Below, piece after piece: positions 16,701-26,133 of a stretch of DNA of 64,000 nt. Numbering within the stretch: position 1 is the first letter of the stretch; each line of letters starts with the position of its first letter. The notes below the pieces were generated by a model. It had not been told where the DNA came from, ran no database searches, and saw nothing but the letters and a program-made list of their open reading frames with translations. The position numbers and the translations under genes were made by a program. Source of the DNA: Candidatus Alistipes intestinigallinarum (GTDB taxonomy: Bacteria > Bacteroidota > Bacteroidia > Bacteroidales > Rikenellaceae); contig DXDA01000065.1 in assembly GCA_019115745.1 (NCBI GenBank), forward strand, positions 1 through 64,000, in the 5' to 3' direction.

Positions 16701-19331
16701 TCAGAGGGTGAACTCATGCACCCCGCCGCCGACCGTGGCAACCGTTTCTCCGTCGATGCGGACCTCACCCGTCGTCCCGGCCGGAAGGGTCACCTTCAAC
16801 AAGACCTTACCGCCCTTGCGGAGCCACTCCGAGCGGATTTCACCCCGGACCGAGCGGTAGGAGGCTCCGGCCCAGTCGAGCCCCTCCACGAAGTGCGGTG
16901 CAAAGAGAACGTGCCCGAACCCGGGAGCCTGCGGATCGAAATTGATCCCCGCCAGGTCGTTGACGTACCAGGCCGCCACATCACCCAGGAAGACGTGGTC
17001 GATCGAAGCATCGCGCCATTCGGGCGACAACAGCCACGTCTCGGCCAGCGTCGTGAAACCCTGCTTGACCCACCAGCCCCACGACGGGGCTTCGGTCTTC
17101 GCGGCCATCCGATAGGCCGTCCCGGCGTGTCCGTAGCGGGTCAGCATCCGCAGGACCGTTTTGCTGCCGATGGTCCCGAAATCCAGGAAACAGTCATTGG
17201 CAACAACCATCTCATTGAGGTTGTCGGCCACCCGCTGCGCCTCCGCCTCGGGAACGATCCCCAGGTAAAGTGCCACGCCCTGCGCCGCCTGCGAGCCGTT
17301 GGCATAGAGGCCCCGTTCGGCATCGTAATATTTCGAGTTGATCAGATTACGCAACTCGACGGCTTTCCGTGCGTAGCGGCTTCCGTCCCGGCCCAGAAGT
17401 TCGGCGAAGCGTGCCATCAGCACCTGATCGTAATAGTAATAGCAGGTCGAAGTGTAGTCGGTCGGGGTCTGGGCGCGGTATGAGAGCCAGTCGCCGATTC
17501 CGTAGGTTACGCTCCCGTCCGGGTCCTCACGCGCGGCCAGAAAATCCAGATAACGCTCGCAAAGAGGCCACATCTTCTCGATGGGGCGCAAATCGCCGTA
17601 ATAGTTGTAGAGCGTATAGGGGATGATGAAGGCTGCAGCGTCCCAAACGGGGCCGATCCAGTCGTCGTACCCCCATCCGGCCGTAGGGATAATCCCCGAA
17701 ATGCGCCCTTCGGGGGTCTGGTTGTCGATGAAATCGTCGAGCCACTTCTCGTAGAAGGTGATCCCGTCGTAGTTGAGCAGGGCCATCTCCAGCGCCAGGT
17801 AGGCATCGGCCGTCCAGCCGTTCTTCTCGCGCTGCGGGCAGTCGGTGGGGATCGACATGAGGTTGTTCAGGTAGCTCTGGCACGTCATCTCCCAGATACG
17901 GTTGAAGAGCGGGTTCGAGCAGGCGAACTCCCCGACCGGCTTCACGTCGGTGTGCATGAAGAGGGCCGTGAGGCTCCCGGCATCGAGTTTCAGCGGAGCG
18001 CTCGACACGAGCTCCACATAACGGAAACCGTGGTAGGTGAAATCCGGCGCCCAGGTCTCCCGTTCTCCGCCGCGCAGGATGTAGGTATCGGTCTGAAAGG
18101 CATAGCCCGGCCGGGGATGGAAATAGGGGTTGATGTTGCGCATCTCGATCCGTCCCGAGGGCTGCAGCAATTCGCCGTGCGTCAGGGTCACGCGGGTTCC
18201 CGGCTCCCCCTCGACCGCAAGGCGGCAGACTCCCGAAATGTTGGTCCCGAAGTCGAAAACCCAGACCGTATCGCCGAACGACCGCACTTCAACGGGCTTC
18301 AACTCGCGCGTCACGCGGATCGGCGGCATCACCTGCGCCTTCAACCGCGGCGAGGGGGCCTCGACCTCCACGGCCTGCGCCCACGCGCCGTCGTCGAATC
18401 CCGGACGCTCCCACCCCGGGATCTCCCGCCGGGCATCGTACGTATCGCCGCTGTAAATGTCGTTGGAGAGATAGGGCCCGTCGGCCGAGGTGCGCCACAA
18501 GGAGTCGGAGCAGACCACCTCGTGTCCGCCGTCGGCGTAATCGAGATGGAGTTCGCAGATCATCCGGGCGCGGTTGCGCCAGCGAGCATTCTCGAAGTTC
18601 CACACCGCAAGGGGCTGGAGGGCGTTGTAGAATCCGTTTCCGAGCACGGCTCCGAGAAGATTCTCCCCTTCCTGCAGCAGCGGCGTCACATCGTGCACCG
18701 TGTAGAGATTGCGGCGGTCGTAGTGCGTATAGCCGGGGTCGAGGCGGTTTTCGGAGACGGGTTCTCCGTTCAGAAAGAACTTGCCGTAGGCTGCCGCCGA
18801 GGCATAGAGCCGGGCGCGGACAACCCCCGACTTCACCCGAAAGGAGCGGCGGAACATCGGGGCCGGGACGCAATCGCGGCCGCAGGAGTCCGTGATCCAG
18901 CGGGCCTGCCATTCGGAGGGGTCGAGCAGGGCGGTTTCGAATCCGGCAACGGGCGACACGACACGCTCCCCGGCCTCGTTCCAGACCTCCACACGCCACC
19001 AATAGGCGGTCCGGGACTTCAGCGCCCCGGAGTCAGCCATCACGACCTGCGGGCGTTCCGCCGCGATCTTCCCCGAATCCCAGACATCGGGGTCATCGAG
19101 TTTTCCGGGCTCCGTAGCCACACAAAGGCGGCAGACGGACGGCACAAACTCCTCCTCGCCGACATAGGTCCACGTAAAGCGCGGCGAACGGGTATCGATA
19201 CCGAGAGGTGCGACGAGGTATTCGCAACGCAGGTCGCCGATTGCGACGCGGCGTCCGCAGGAAGCGATCATCAACGTCAGGAGGCAGAGCGACAACCAGC
19301 ATCCTGCCTTTCGGAGTTTTTCAGCATTCAT
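16701..19331 (-). CDS. Alpha-L-rhamnosidase, GH78, lipoprotein
   Basis: 876 residues. Signal peptide with lipobox MIASC (Cys25), so probably outer-membrane anchored. GH78 hallmarks include the N-terminal beta domains (RSPRFTWTYVGEE; YASAAAYGKFFLNGEPVSEN; LDPGYTHYDRR), the catalytic-acid loop TDCPQREKNGWTADAY (around residue 498) and the later LAETW (around 763) that holds the candidate base Glu. It would release terminal L-rhamnose from plant or bacterial glycans. It lies 37 bases downstream of the AraC-type gene on the same strand and opposite the rhamnose catabolic genes, so enzyme and regulator probably share one transcript. Confidence 0.93.
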   Translation of the reverse strand: MNAEKLRKAGCWLSLCLLTLMIASCGRRVAIGDLRCEYLVAPLGIDTRSPRFTWTYVGEEEFVPSVCRLCVATEPGKLDDPDVWDSGKIAAERPQVVMADSGALKSRTAYWWRVEVWNEAGERVVSPVAGFETALLDPSEWQARWITDSCGRDCVPAPMFRRSFRVKSGVVRARLYASAAAYGKFFLNGEPVSENRLDPGYTHYDRRNLYTVHDVTPLLQEGENLLGAVLGNGFYNALQPLAVWNFENARWRNRARMICELHLDYADGGHEVVCSDSLWRTSADGPYLSNDIYSGDTYDARREIPGWERPGFDDGAWAQAVEVEAPSPRLKAQVMPPIRVTRELKPVEVRSFGDTVWVFDFGTNISGVCRLAVEGEPGTRVTLTHGELLQPSGRIEMRNINPYFHPRPGYAFQTDTYILRGGERETWAPDFTYHGFRYVELVSSAPLKLDAGSLTALFMHTDVKPVGEFACSNPLFNRIWEMTCQSYLNNLMSIPTDCPQREKNGWTADAYLALEMALLNYDGITFYEKWLDDFIDNQTPEGRISGIIPTAGWGYDDWIGPVWDAAAFIIPYTLYNYYGDLRPIEKMWPLCERYLDFLAAREDPDGSVTYGIGDWLSYRAQTPTDYTSTCYYYYDQVLMARFAELLGRDGSRYARKAVELRNLINSKYYDAERGLYANGSQAAQGVALYLGIVPEAEAQRVADNLNEMVVANDCFLDFGTIGSKTVLRMLTRYGHAGTAYRMAAKTEAPSWGWWVKQGFTTLAETWLLSPEWRDASIDHVFLGDVAAWYVNDLAGINFDPQAPGFGHVLFAPHFVEGLDWAGASYRSVRGEIRSEWLRKGGKVLLKVTLPAGTTGEVRIDGETVATVGGGVHEFTL

Positions 19332-19368
19332 TGTTTTTGGGCATTTATGAGGGTCATTGCATGGGTTT

Positions 19369-20313
19369 TCACGATTCGGGCAAGCCCTCCTCCTCGCCGG
19401 TCCCGGCAGGTTCGCATCCGAAGCCGAAGCGCATCCGGTATTCGACGGGCGTCATGCGCAGATGACGGCGGAAGAGGTTCGAGAAGTAGGAGGCGTCGCC
19501 GCAATTGATTCGGAAGGCGATCTCTTTGATGCTCAGCGATGTGCCGGACAACAGACGGCAGGCCTCCTGCAGCCGGAGCTGCTGCATGTAGCGGGCCGGG
19601 GAGAGGTTCGTGTAGTCGCGGAACATCTTCCGGAACCACGAATAGCTCATGTTCACACGGCGGGCCACCTCCTCGGGAGAGATGCCGGTCGAAAACTCGT
19701 CGCGCATGATGCGCCGGGCACGGTCGATCTGCCCGACGACCTCCTGCGACACGAACTGGTGGTTGGCGTGGTAATACATCGCCATCCCCAACAGCAGATT
19801 GGCAATCCCGGCCAGATACTGCTGATAGGAGGAGCGCTCATTCTCGGCCACCTCCCGGGCCTTGTCGTAGAGGTCGACGATCTCCTCGCGGACCCCGACG
19901 CGGAAAACCTCCAGATTATCATCGAAGAAGTCGTTGCGGAAGCGGGCGTCGACGTTCGGGCCCCGGAATCCGATCCAGTACTCGTGCCATCCCGTTTCGC
20001 GGTCGGGTCTGTAACTGTGCCAGCGGTTCGGGCGCAGGAGGATCATGTCTCCGGGTCCGATCTCGATCCGCTCCCGCGAACAACCATAGAAGAGGCCCCG
20101 CCCGGAGGTGATGTAGAGCAACTGGCAGCTCTCCAGAATGCGGCCCTTGCCAACATCAAAATAGAAACCCGAAGGGTGTCCGACCCGCGGTGGATAGACC
20201 TCGTAGCCGGGCGGTACGGTCTGGCTGCCGACGGTATCGACGGTAATTCCCCACATTTGGTCCTTACCGCTGCTTACCAGGTATTTATGACCGCTTTCCG
20301 ATTTCATTTGCAA
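19369..20313 (-). CDS. AraC-family transcriptional regulator, probable rhamnose activator
   Basis: 314 residues. An N-terminal cupin-like AraC sensing domain (about 30-170: GFYFDVGKGR, YITSGRGLFYG, GDMILLRPNRWHSYRPD) is followed by a double helix-turn-helix (about 195-300). HTH1 spans ISPEEVARRVNMSYSWFRKMF and HTH2 includes SIKEIAFRINCGDASYFSNL, ending in the consensus MTPVEYR. It is divergent from rhaB with 170 bases between the starts. The placement suggests rhamnose-responsive control of both the GH78 gene and rhaBATD. It is not an obvious RhaS/RhaR orthologue, so no symbol is given. Confidence 0.92.
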   Translation of the reverse strand: MQMKSESGHKYLVSSGKDQMWGITVDTVGSQTVPPGYEVYPPRVGHPSGFYFDVGKGRILESCQLLYITSGRGLFYGCSRERIEIGPGDMILLRPNRWHSYRPDRETGWHEYWIGFRGPNVDARFRNDFFDDNLEVFRVGVREEIVDLYDKAREVAENERSSYQQYLAGIANLLLGMAMYYHANHQFVSQEVVGQIDRARRIMRDEFSTGISPEEVARRVNMSYSWFRKMFRDYTNLSPARYMQQLRLQEACRLLSGTSLSIKEIAFRINCGDASYFSNLFRRHLRMTPVEYRMRFGFGCEPAGTGEEEGLPES

Positions 20314-20346
20314 GGCGTTCCGACCGGGGAACGAGGTTTACACCTA

Positions 20347-20376
20347 CAAATATAAGGAAAAGTACACCTTCCGCAA
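20347..20376 (-). promoter_or_regulatory. Promoter of the AraC-type gene
   Basis: On the minus strand TTG (20376-20374), a 19-base spacer and TATATTTG (20354-20347) fit the phylum consensus exactly, 33 bases before the ATG. Two copies of TACACCT (plus-strand 20339-20345 and 20363-20369, 24 bases apart) flank the -7 box and could be regulator half-sites. Confidence 0.65.
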
Positions 20377-20431
20377 TCGTCGGGCGAAATAAAGATCAAA
20401 AATAACAACTCATCCGTCATATTGCAACGTC

Positions 20432-20458
20432 GGAACGGCAAAAAAAAGCGTTCTTTTG
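20432..20458 (+). promoter_or_regulatory. Weak promoter candidate for the rhaBATD operon
   Basis: TTCTTTTG at 20451-20458 has one mismatch to TAnnTTTG and lies 25 bases before the rhaB ATG. TTG at 20432-20434 is 16 bases upstream, closer than usual. A poor match is what one expects of an activator-dependent promoter, but the call remains tentative. Confidence 0.35.
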
Positions 20459-20483
20459 TAGAAACCTAAAACTCGGACCCGAC

Positions 20484-21968
20484 ATGCAACCCAAACACTT
20501 CGTCGCCTTCGACCTGGGGGCTACCAGCGGCCGGACAATTCTCGGCACACTCCGCGACGGGGAACTCGCGCTCAAGGAGCTGACGCGTTTCCCGAACGCC
20601 GTGCTCCGCCTCGGCGACCACTACCACTGGAACATCTTCTCACTCTACGAACACCTGCGCGAAGGCCTCCGGGCCGCAGCCCGCGAAGGGGTCGAGATCG
20701 CGTCGGTCGGCATCGACACCTGGGGCGTGGACTTCGCCTTCGTCGGGCGCGACGGCTCCCTCATGGGACTCCCCTACGCCTACCGCGACCCCCACACCGA
20801 CGGGATTCCCGAAGCCTACTTCTCCGAAGTGCTCTCCCGCGAGGAGGTCTATGCCGCAACGGGCATTCAGATCATGCCCTTCAACTCGCTCTACCAGCTC
20901 TACGCCCTGCAACGCGAACACTCGTCGCAACTGGCCGCCGCCCATCGGCTGCTCTTCATGCCCGATGCGCTGTCGTATCTGCTCACCGGCGAGATGGTCA
21001 CCGAATACACCATCGCCTCGACCTCGCAGTTGCTGAATCCCCGCACGAAACGCATCGAAGGAGGGCTACTGGAGCGGATGGGGCTCTCGCCGGAGCTCTT
21101 TCCGCCCGTCGTCATGCCCGGGCACCGGATCGGAACCCTGCGTCCGGAACTGGCTGCCGAATGCGGCCTGCCGACGCTGCCCGTCATCGCCGTGGCGGGG
21201 CACGATACGGCCTCGGCCGTCGCCGCCGTTCCGGCCGAAGACGAACGCTTCGCCTACCTCTCGTCGGGAACCTGGTCGCTGATGGGCATCGAGGTGCCCG
21301 ACCCGGTGATCGACGAGCGGACCTTCGCCTGCAACTTCACCAACGAAGGGGGCGTGGAGGGGACGACACGCCTGTTGAAGAATATCACCGGCATGTGGAT
21401 TCTCGAACAATGTCTGAAACGCTGGAAGGCCGACGGCCGCGACTACTCCTACCCGGAGATCGTGCGCATGGCCTCGGAAGCCGCCCCATTCGCCGCAATG
21501 ATCGACCCCGACGACGCCTCGTTCGCCGCCCCGGGTGACATGCCCGCCGCCATCCATGCCTACTGTACCCGTACGGGCCAGCAAGCGCCCGCCGACGACC
21601 GGGCGATGATCCGTACGATCTTCGAGAGCCTGGCCCTCAAGTACCGGCTGGTCCTCGGACGCTTCCAGCGGATCGCACCTTTCCCCATCGAACGGCTGCA
21701 CGTCATCGGCGGCGGCTCGAAAAACGCCCTGCTGAACCGGTTCACGGCCGATTCGATCGGCTTGCCGGTCGTGGCCGGGCCTTCGGAGGCCACGGCCGTG
21801 GGCAATCTCATGATTCAGGCACGGGCTGCGGGGTGCGTCACGACGCTGCGCGAGATGCGCGCGCTCATCGCCCGCTGCATCCCCACCGAGCGGTTCACTC
21901 CGCATCACGACGCAGCCTGGGACGAAGCCTACGACCGCTTCCGCCGCCTCACGAACAACCCCAAATAA
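20484..21968 (+). CDS. rhaB: Rhamnulokinase (FGGY carbohydrate kinase)
   Basis: 494 residues, close to the family norm. The phosphate-1 motif FDLGATSGR is at residues 9-17, GIDTWGVDF near 77 precedes the substrate loop, and AVAGHDTASAV and the phosphate-2 region YLSSGTWSLMG are near 240-265. A C-terminal adenosine motif VIGGGSKNALLNRFTAD follows near 410. It phosphorylates L-rhamnulose to rhamnulose-1-phosphate in the cytosol, the second step of catabolism. It is the first gene of rhaBATD, transcribed away from the AraC-type regulator. Confidence 0.96.
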   Translation: MQPKHFVAFDLGATSGRTILGTLRDGELALKELTRFPNAVLRLGDHYHWNIFSLYEHLREGLRAAAREGVEIASVGIDTWGVDFAFVGRDGSLMGLPYAYRDPHTDGIPEAYFSEVLSREEVYAATGIQIMPFNSLYQLYALQREHSSQLAAAHRLLFMPDALSYLLTGEMVTEYTIASTSQLLNPRTKRIEGGLLERMGLSPELFPPVVMPGHRIGTLRPELAAECGLPTLPVIAVAGHDTASAVAAVPAEDERFAYLSSGTWSLMGIEVPDPVIDERTFACNFTNEGGVEGTTRLLKNITGMWILEQCLKRWKADGRDYSYPEIVRMASEAAPFAAMIDPDDASFAAPGDMPAAIHAYCTRTGQQAPADDRAMIRTIFESLALKYRLVLGRFQRIAPFPIERLHVIGGGSKNALLNRFTADSIGLPVVAGPSEATAVGNLMIQARAAGCVTTLREMRALIARCIPTERFTPHHDAAWDEAYDRFRRLTNNPK

Positions 21969-21992
21969 CAAACCCATAAAACACATACCGAC

Positions 21993-23249
21993 ATGAAACA
22001 GGAACAGATCACACGTGCTTATGAAATCGCCCGGGAGCGCTATGCGGCCATCGGCGTAGATACGGAGAAGGCTCTTGCGGCGCTGCAAGGCATCTCGCTG
22101 TCGCTCCACTGCTGGCAGGCCGACGACGTGACGGGATTCGAGAAGCTGGGCGGAGAGCTCACGGGAGGCATCCAGGCTACGGGCAACTACCCGGGCAAGG
22201 CGCGCAACATCGACGAACTGCGCGCCGACATCCTCAAGGCCCAATCGCTCATCCCGGGCAAACACCGCCTAAACCTCCACGAGATCTACGGCGAATTCGG
22301 CGGCGAATTCGTTGACCGCGACCAGGTCGAGCCGCGCCACTTCCAGGGCTGGATCGACTGGGCGAAGGCCCACGACATGAAGCTGGACTTCAACTCCACG
22401 TCGTTCTCGCACCCGAAGTCGGGCGACCTCTCGCTGGCGAACCCCGACCCGGCAATCCGCGAATTCTGGATCGAGCACACGAAGCGCTGCCGCGCCATTG
22501 CCGAGGAGATGGGCAAGGCGCAGGGCGACCCCTCGATCATGAACATTTGGGTGCACGACGGTTCGAAGGACCTCACGGTCAACCGCATGAAGTACCGCGA
22601 ACTGCTGCGCGACTCGCTGGACCGCATCTTCGAGACGGAGTACACCCACATGAAGGATTGCATCGAGTCGAAGGTCTTCGGCATCGGGCTGGAGAGCTAC
22701 ACCGTGGGCTCGAACGACTTCTACATCGGCTACGGCACCTCACGCGGCAAGATCGTCACGCTCGACACGGGCCACTTCCACCCCACGGAGTCCGTCGCCG
22801 ACAAGATCTCGTCGCTGCTGCTCTTCACCCCGGAGGTGATGCTGCACGTCTCGCGCCCCGTGCGCTGGGACTCGGACCACGTGACGATCCTCAACGACGA
22901 CACGCTGGAGCTCTGCAAGGAGATCGTGCGCTGCGACGCCCTCGACCGCGTACACATCGGGCTCGACTATTTCGACGCCTCGATCAACCGCATCGGCGCC
23001 TACGTCATCGGCTCGCGGGCCACGCAGAAGGCCTTGATGCAGGCGCTGCTCGAACCCCTCGCCCAACTCCGCGCATACGAGGCCAACGGACAGGGTTTCG
23101 AACGCCTGGCCCTGCTCGAAGAGTCGAAATCGCTGCCCTGGAACGCCGTCTGGGACGAGTTCTGCCGCCGCAACGACGTGCCCGTCGGCGAAACGTTCAT
23201 CGCCGACGTCCAGCAGTACGAACGCGACGTAACCTCCAAACGCGGATAG
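21993..23249 (+). CDS. rhaA: L-rhamnose isomerase
   Basis: 418 residues. Family segments are ISLSLHCWQADDVTGFE near residue 35, NLHEIYGEFGGEFVDRD near 95, FNSTSFSHPKSGDLSLANPD near 135 and the metal-binding region IGLDYFDASINRIGAYVIGSR near 320. It converts L-rhamnose to L-rhamnulose with a divalent-metal-dependent (beta/alpha)8 fold in the cytosol. It follows rhaB after 24 bases and is 4 bases from the permease gene. No L-rhamnose mutarotase gene (rhaM) is seen in this operon. Confidence 0.97.
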   Translation: MKQEQITRAYEIARERYAAIGVDTEKALAALQGISLSLHCWQADDVTGFEKLGGELTGGIQATGNYPGKARNIDELRADILKAQSLIPGKHRLNLHEIYGEFGGEFVDRDQVEPRHFQGWIDWAKAHDMKLDFNSTSFSHPKSGDLSLANPDPAIREFWIEHTKRCRAIAEEMGKAQGDPSIMNIWVHDGSKDLTVNRMKYRELLRDSLDRIFETEYTHMKDCIESKVFGIGLESYTVGSNDFYIGYGTSRGKIVTLDTGHFHPTESVADKISSLLLFTPEVMLHVSRPVRWDSDHVTILNDDTLELCKEIVRCDALDRVHIGLDYFDASINRIGAYVIGSRATQKALMQALLEPLAQLRAYEANGQGFERLALLEESKSLPWNAVWDEFCRRNDVPVGETFIADVQQYERDVTSKRG

Positions 23250-23253
23250 CCCT

Positions 23254-24282
23254 ATGGAGATCTTCATCGGTTTGCTGATCATCGCCCTCGGTTCGTTCGG
23301 GCAGTCGAGTTCCTACGTGCCGATCAACCGCGTGCGCGAATGGAGCTGGGAGAACTTCTGGATGGTGCAGGGCATCTTCGCATGGCTTCTCTTCCCGCTG
23401 CTCGGGACTCTGATCGCCGTCCCCGCGGGGAGTTCGCTCTTCGCCCTGCTGGGCGAGGGCGGCGCACTCCGCGCCATCGTCTACGGCGCGCTGTGGGGTG
23501 TCGGCGGCCTGACGTTCGGGCTCTCGATGCGCTACCTCGGCGTGGCACTCGGGCAGTCGATCTCGCTCGGCACCTGCTCGGCATTCGGTACGCTGCTCCC
23601 GGCCCTCTTCGCCGGAACGGACCTGCTGCACGGACCGGGGCTCATCCTCCTGATCGGCGTCGGCATCACCCTGGCCGGCATCGCCGTGATCGGCTACGCC
23701 GGGTCGCTGCGCGCCGCAACGATGAGCGAGGAGGAGAAACGCGCCGCCATCCGCGACTTCGCCCTTACAAAAGGGCTCGTCGTAGCCCTGCTGGCCGGCG
23801 TGATGAGCGCCTGCTTCGCCCTGGGGCTCGACGCCGGGGCGCCGATCAAGGCCGCGGCTGCCGCACAGGGCGTTGCCCCGCTCTTTGCCGGGTTGCCCGT
23901 CATCCTGCTCGTCACCACCGGCGGATTCGTCACCAACGCCACCTACTGTCTCTACCAGAACGTGCGCAACCACACCGCCGGGGAGTATCTCCGCGTCAGC
24001 CGCTCCACGCTGGTCAACAACCTGCTGTTCTGCGCCCTGGCCGGCTTGCTGTGGTACTCGCAGTTCTTCGGGCTGGAGACGGGCAAGAGTTTTCTCACCG
24101 GATCGCCCATTCTCACGGCCTTCTCGTGGAGCATCCTCATGTCGCTGAACGTCCTCTTTTCAAACCTTTGGGGCATTCTGCTCAAGGAGTGGAAGGGGTG
24201 CAGCCCCCGCACGCTGGCGACACTCGTTGCGGGACTCGTCCTGTTGCTTTTCTCGATATTTTTCCCATCTTTGTTCCAATAA
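23254..24282 (+). CDS. rhaT: L-rhamnose/proton symporter
   Basis: 342 residues with about ten hydrophobic helices and no signal peptide, matching the RhaT family of the drug/metabolite superfamily. Helpful segments are SSSYVPINRVREWSWENFW near residue 20, LGQSISLGTCSAFGTLLPAL near 95 and FVTNATYCLYQNVRNHT near 228. It brings rhamnose across the inner membrane with a proton. It begins 4 bases after rhaA and ends 10 bases before rhaD. No outer-membrane rhamnoside importer is encoded in this cluster. Confidence 0.94.
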   Translation: MEIFIGLLIIALGSFGQSSSYVPINRVREWSWENFWMVQGIFAWLLFPLLGTLIAVPAGSSLFALLGEGGALRAIVYGALWGVGGLTFGLSMRYLGVALGQSISLGTCSAFGTLLPALFAGTDLLHGPGLILLIGVGITLAGIAVIGYAGSLRAATMSEEEKRAAIRDFALTKGLVVALLAGVMSACFALGLDAGAPIKAAAAAQGVAPLFAGLPVILLVTTGGFVTNATYCLYQNVRNHTAGEYLRVSRSTLVNNLLFCALAGLLWYSQFFGLETGKSFLTGSPILTAFSWSILMSLNVLFSNLWGILLKEWKGCSPRTLATLVAGLVLLLFSIFFPSLFQ

Positions 24283-24292
24283 ACCCCCATTC

Positions 24293-25096
24293 ATGAAATC
24301 CATACTCGAAAACCGTCCGGAACTGGCCCGCCGGGTCGCCGAAGTGGCCGAAGTGGCCGGATACCTCTGGCAAAAGGGCTGGGCCGAACGCAACGGCGGC
24401 AACATCACGATCAACGTCACGGAGTGCATCGACGACGACGTCCGCGCCCTGCCGCCTCTCAGCGAGCCGATTCCGTTCGGCATGACCCTGCCCCGGCTCA
24501 AAGGTTGCTACTTCTTCTGCAAGGGGACGAACCGCCGGATGCGCGATCTGGCCCGCCGTCCGATGGAGAACGGCGCGGTGATCCGCATCCTCGACGACGG
24601 AGCCTCGTACGAAATCGTCGCCGACGAGCCCGTGCGCCCGACCTCCGAGCTGGCCTCGCACCTGGCCATGCACGAGCAGATGCTCGCCGCAGGGAACGGC
24701 TACCGTGCGGCGATCCACACCCATCCGATCGACCTGGTGGCGATGACCCACAACCCGGCCTTTCTCGAAAAGGACGTGCTGACCCACCTCCTGTGGTCGA
24801 TGATCCCCGAGACGCGGGCATTCTGTCCCAAGGGTCTCGGAATCGTCCCCTACGCCATGCCGTCCTCCGTGGAGCTGGCCCGGGCAACGATCGAGCAGTT
24901 GAAGGAGTACGACGTGGTGATGTGGGAGAAGCACGGCGTCTGCGCCGTGGGGCCCGACGTCATGGAGGCCTTCGACCAGATCGACGTCCTCTCGAAATCG
25001 GCCCAGATCTACCTCACGGCCAAGTCCATGGGATTCGAACCCACAGGAACGACTCCCGAGCAGATGGACGAACTCAAACGCGCCTTCAACCTCTGA
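24293..25096 (+). CDS. rhaD: Rhamnulose-1-phosphate aldolase
   Basis: 267 residues from the ATG at 24293; an upstream in-frame start at 24227 would lie inside rhaT. Class II aldolase family: AERNGGNITINVT near residue 40, the zinc-binding HTHPID near 140 and WEKHGVCAVGPDV near 207 supplying the third histidine. It cleaves rhamnulose-1-phosphate to dihydroxyacetone phosphate and L-lactaldehyde. No lactaldehyde reductase (FucO type) follows, so the lactaldehyde step must be encoded elsewhere. Confidence 0.95.
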   Translation: MKSILENRPELARRVAEVAEVAGYLWQKGWAERNGGNITINVTECIDDDVRALPPLSEPIPFGMTLPRLKGCYFFCKGTNRRMRDLARRPMENGAVIRILDDGASYEIVADEPVRPTSELASHLAMHEQMLAAGNGYRAAIHTHPIDLVAMTHNPAFLEKDVLTHLLWSMIPETRAFCPKGLGIVPYAMPSSVELARATIEQLKEYDVVMWEKHGVCAVGPDVMEAFDQIDVLSKSAQIYLTAKSMGFEPTGTTPEQMDELKRAFNL

Positions 25097-25215
25097 TGCC
25101 CCGGCCCGGAGCGGCAGGAGGAGGGCCTCCCGGAAACGGCACTCCATCCCGGGCCGCAAACGATTCAGCCCTCACGAAACGGTCCGATCCTACGAAAACG
25201 ACCGAATATCCACGA

Positions 25216-25247
25216 AAACGCCCCCGCAGGAAGCTGCGGGGGCGTTT
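25216..25247. terminator. Bidirectional terminator between rhaD and the DUF4465 pair
   Basis: A 14-bp perfect stem (25216-25229 with 25234-25247) with a GAAG tetraloop. The GC core is flanked by AAA on the left and TTTATTTT on the right, so it fits a terminator for both convergent units; the better U-run serves the rha operon. Confidence 0.9.
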
Positions 25248-25272
25248 ATTTTCAGAATTGCCGGGAGCTGGA

Positions 25273-26106
25273 TTACTCCTTCACAAGCGCGATTTCGTCG
25301 ATGCAGAAATAAGAGGGGTCCTGCGTAATGTCGATACCCGCCACCTTAAAGACCAGTTTATCGACGGCTCCGAACGAAGCCAAATTCACCTTGCGCCATC
25401 CGGAGAGCTTCGTCGAACCCGAAATCAGCGTCTCGGTCGTCGAGCCCACTTCGGTGTCACCCTTCCATCCGGTGATCTTCACCTGGAACAAGTCGCCCTC
25501 TTCGCCTTGAAAGTAATTGTAGACATAGGTCGAATTGGCGATGTAGAGGTGATCGACAACCCGGGGCTGTGCAAGGGTGAAGGTCGGATAGCCCGATTTG
25601 CTCATATACTCGGGATATCCCTCCGAAGGGGTATTCGAGTCGTAGCAGACGGCATAAGTCGGCGTATTGTTGGCACCGCCTTCGGCCCAAACGGAGAACT
25701 GCTGTTTTGAAGAACCGGCGGCTGACCTCATATCGGGCATGGCGGCCACAGCGATGCCGTTCCAGTAGTCAAAGCCGAAAGCATAGTAAGAGAGGAACTT
25801 CACCGAGCCGTCGGCGGTCATGAAAAGCGGACCGTCATAGTTTTCCGTCGTAGCGTACTCCTTGCCGCAGTAGATGGAGGAAAAAGTGAAGTCGGCAGAT
25901 CCAGTACCTTCATAGAGGCTCATGGTGACGCTTTTCAGCACAATTTCTTCGCCGTTGATGTCGACCATGTGTTCCGAGGGCTCGAAGGAGATCACATCGT
26001 ACTCCGGCGCCGGTTCACCCTCATCATCATCCGAGCAGGCAGCCACAGAGGCTACACACAGCGTCGCCAGAAAAAAGCGAGACAAGAGTTTCATATTCAA
26101 TTTCAT
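25273..26106 (-). CDS. DUF4465 surface lipoprotein, cobalamin-riboswitch unit, second gene
   Basis: 277 residues (ATG at 26106; ATG at 26094 is an alternative). Lipobox VAAC (Cys24) is followed by SDDDEGE, a textbook Bacteroidota surface-export signal. The rest is one DUF4465-like beta-rich domain starting EYDVISFEPSE and ending CIDEIALVKE, with a central WNGIAVAAM and FSVWAEGGANN. The start and end motifs are near-identical to those of the gene upstream, implying tandem duplication. It lies 27 bases downstream of that gene, behind the same riboswitch. Function is unknown; capture of a corrinoid or other ligand at the cell surface is inference from the riboswitch. Confidence 0.82.
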   Translation of the reverse strand: MKLNMKLLSRFFLATLCVASVAACSDDDEGEPAPEYDVISFEPSEHMVDINGEEIVLKSVTMSLYEGTGSADFTFSSIYCGKEYATTENYDGPLFMTADGSVKFLSYYAFGFDYWNGIAVAAMPDMRSAAGSSKQQFSVWAEGGANNTPTYAVCYDSNTPSEGYPEYMSKSGYPTFTLAQPRVVDHLYIANSTYVYNYFQGEEGDLFQVKITGWKGDTEVGSTTETLISGSTKLSGWRKVNLASFGAVDKLVFKVAGIDITQDPSYFCIDEIALVKE

Positions 26107-26133
26107 ATTCGCAAAATTTATTTAATAAAAGTC

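Noticed and set aside
16701-25247. Horizontal transfer of the rhamnose cluster
   Set aside because: Base and codon use look like those of the neighbours and there are no mobile-element remains or tRNA boundaries.
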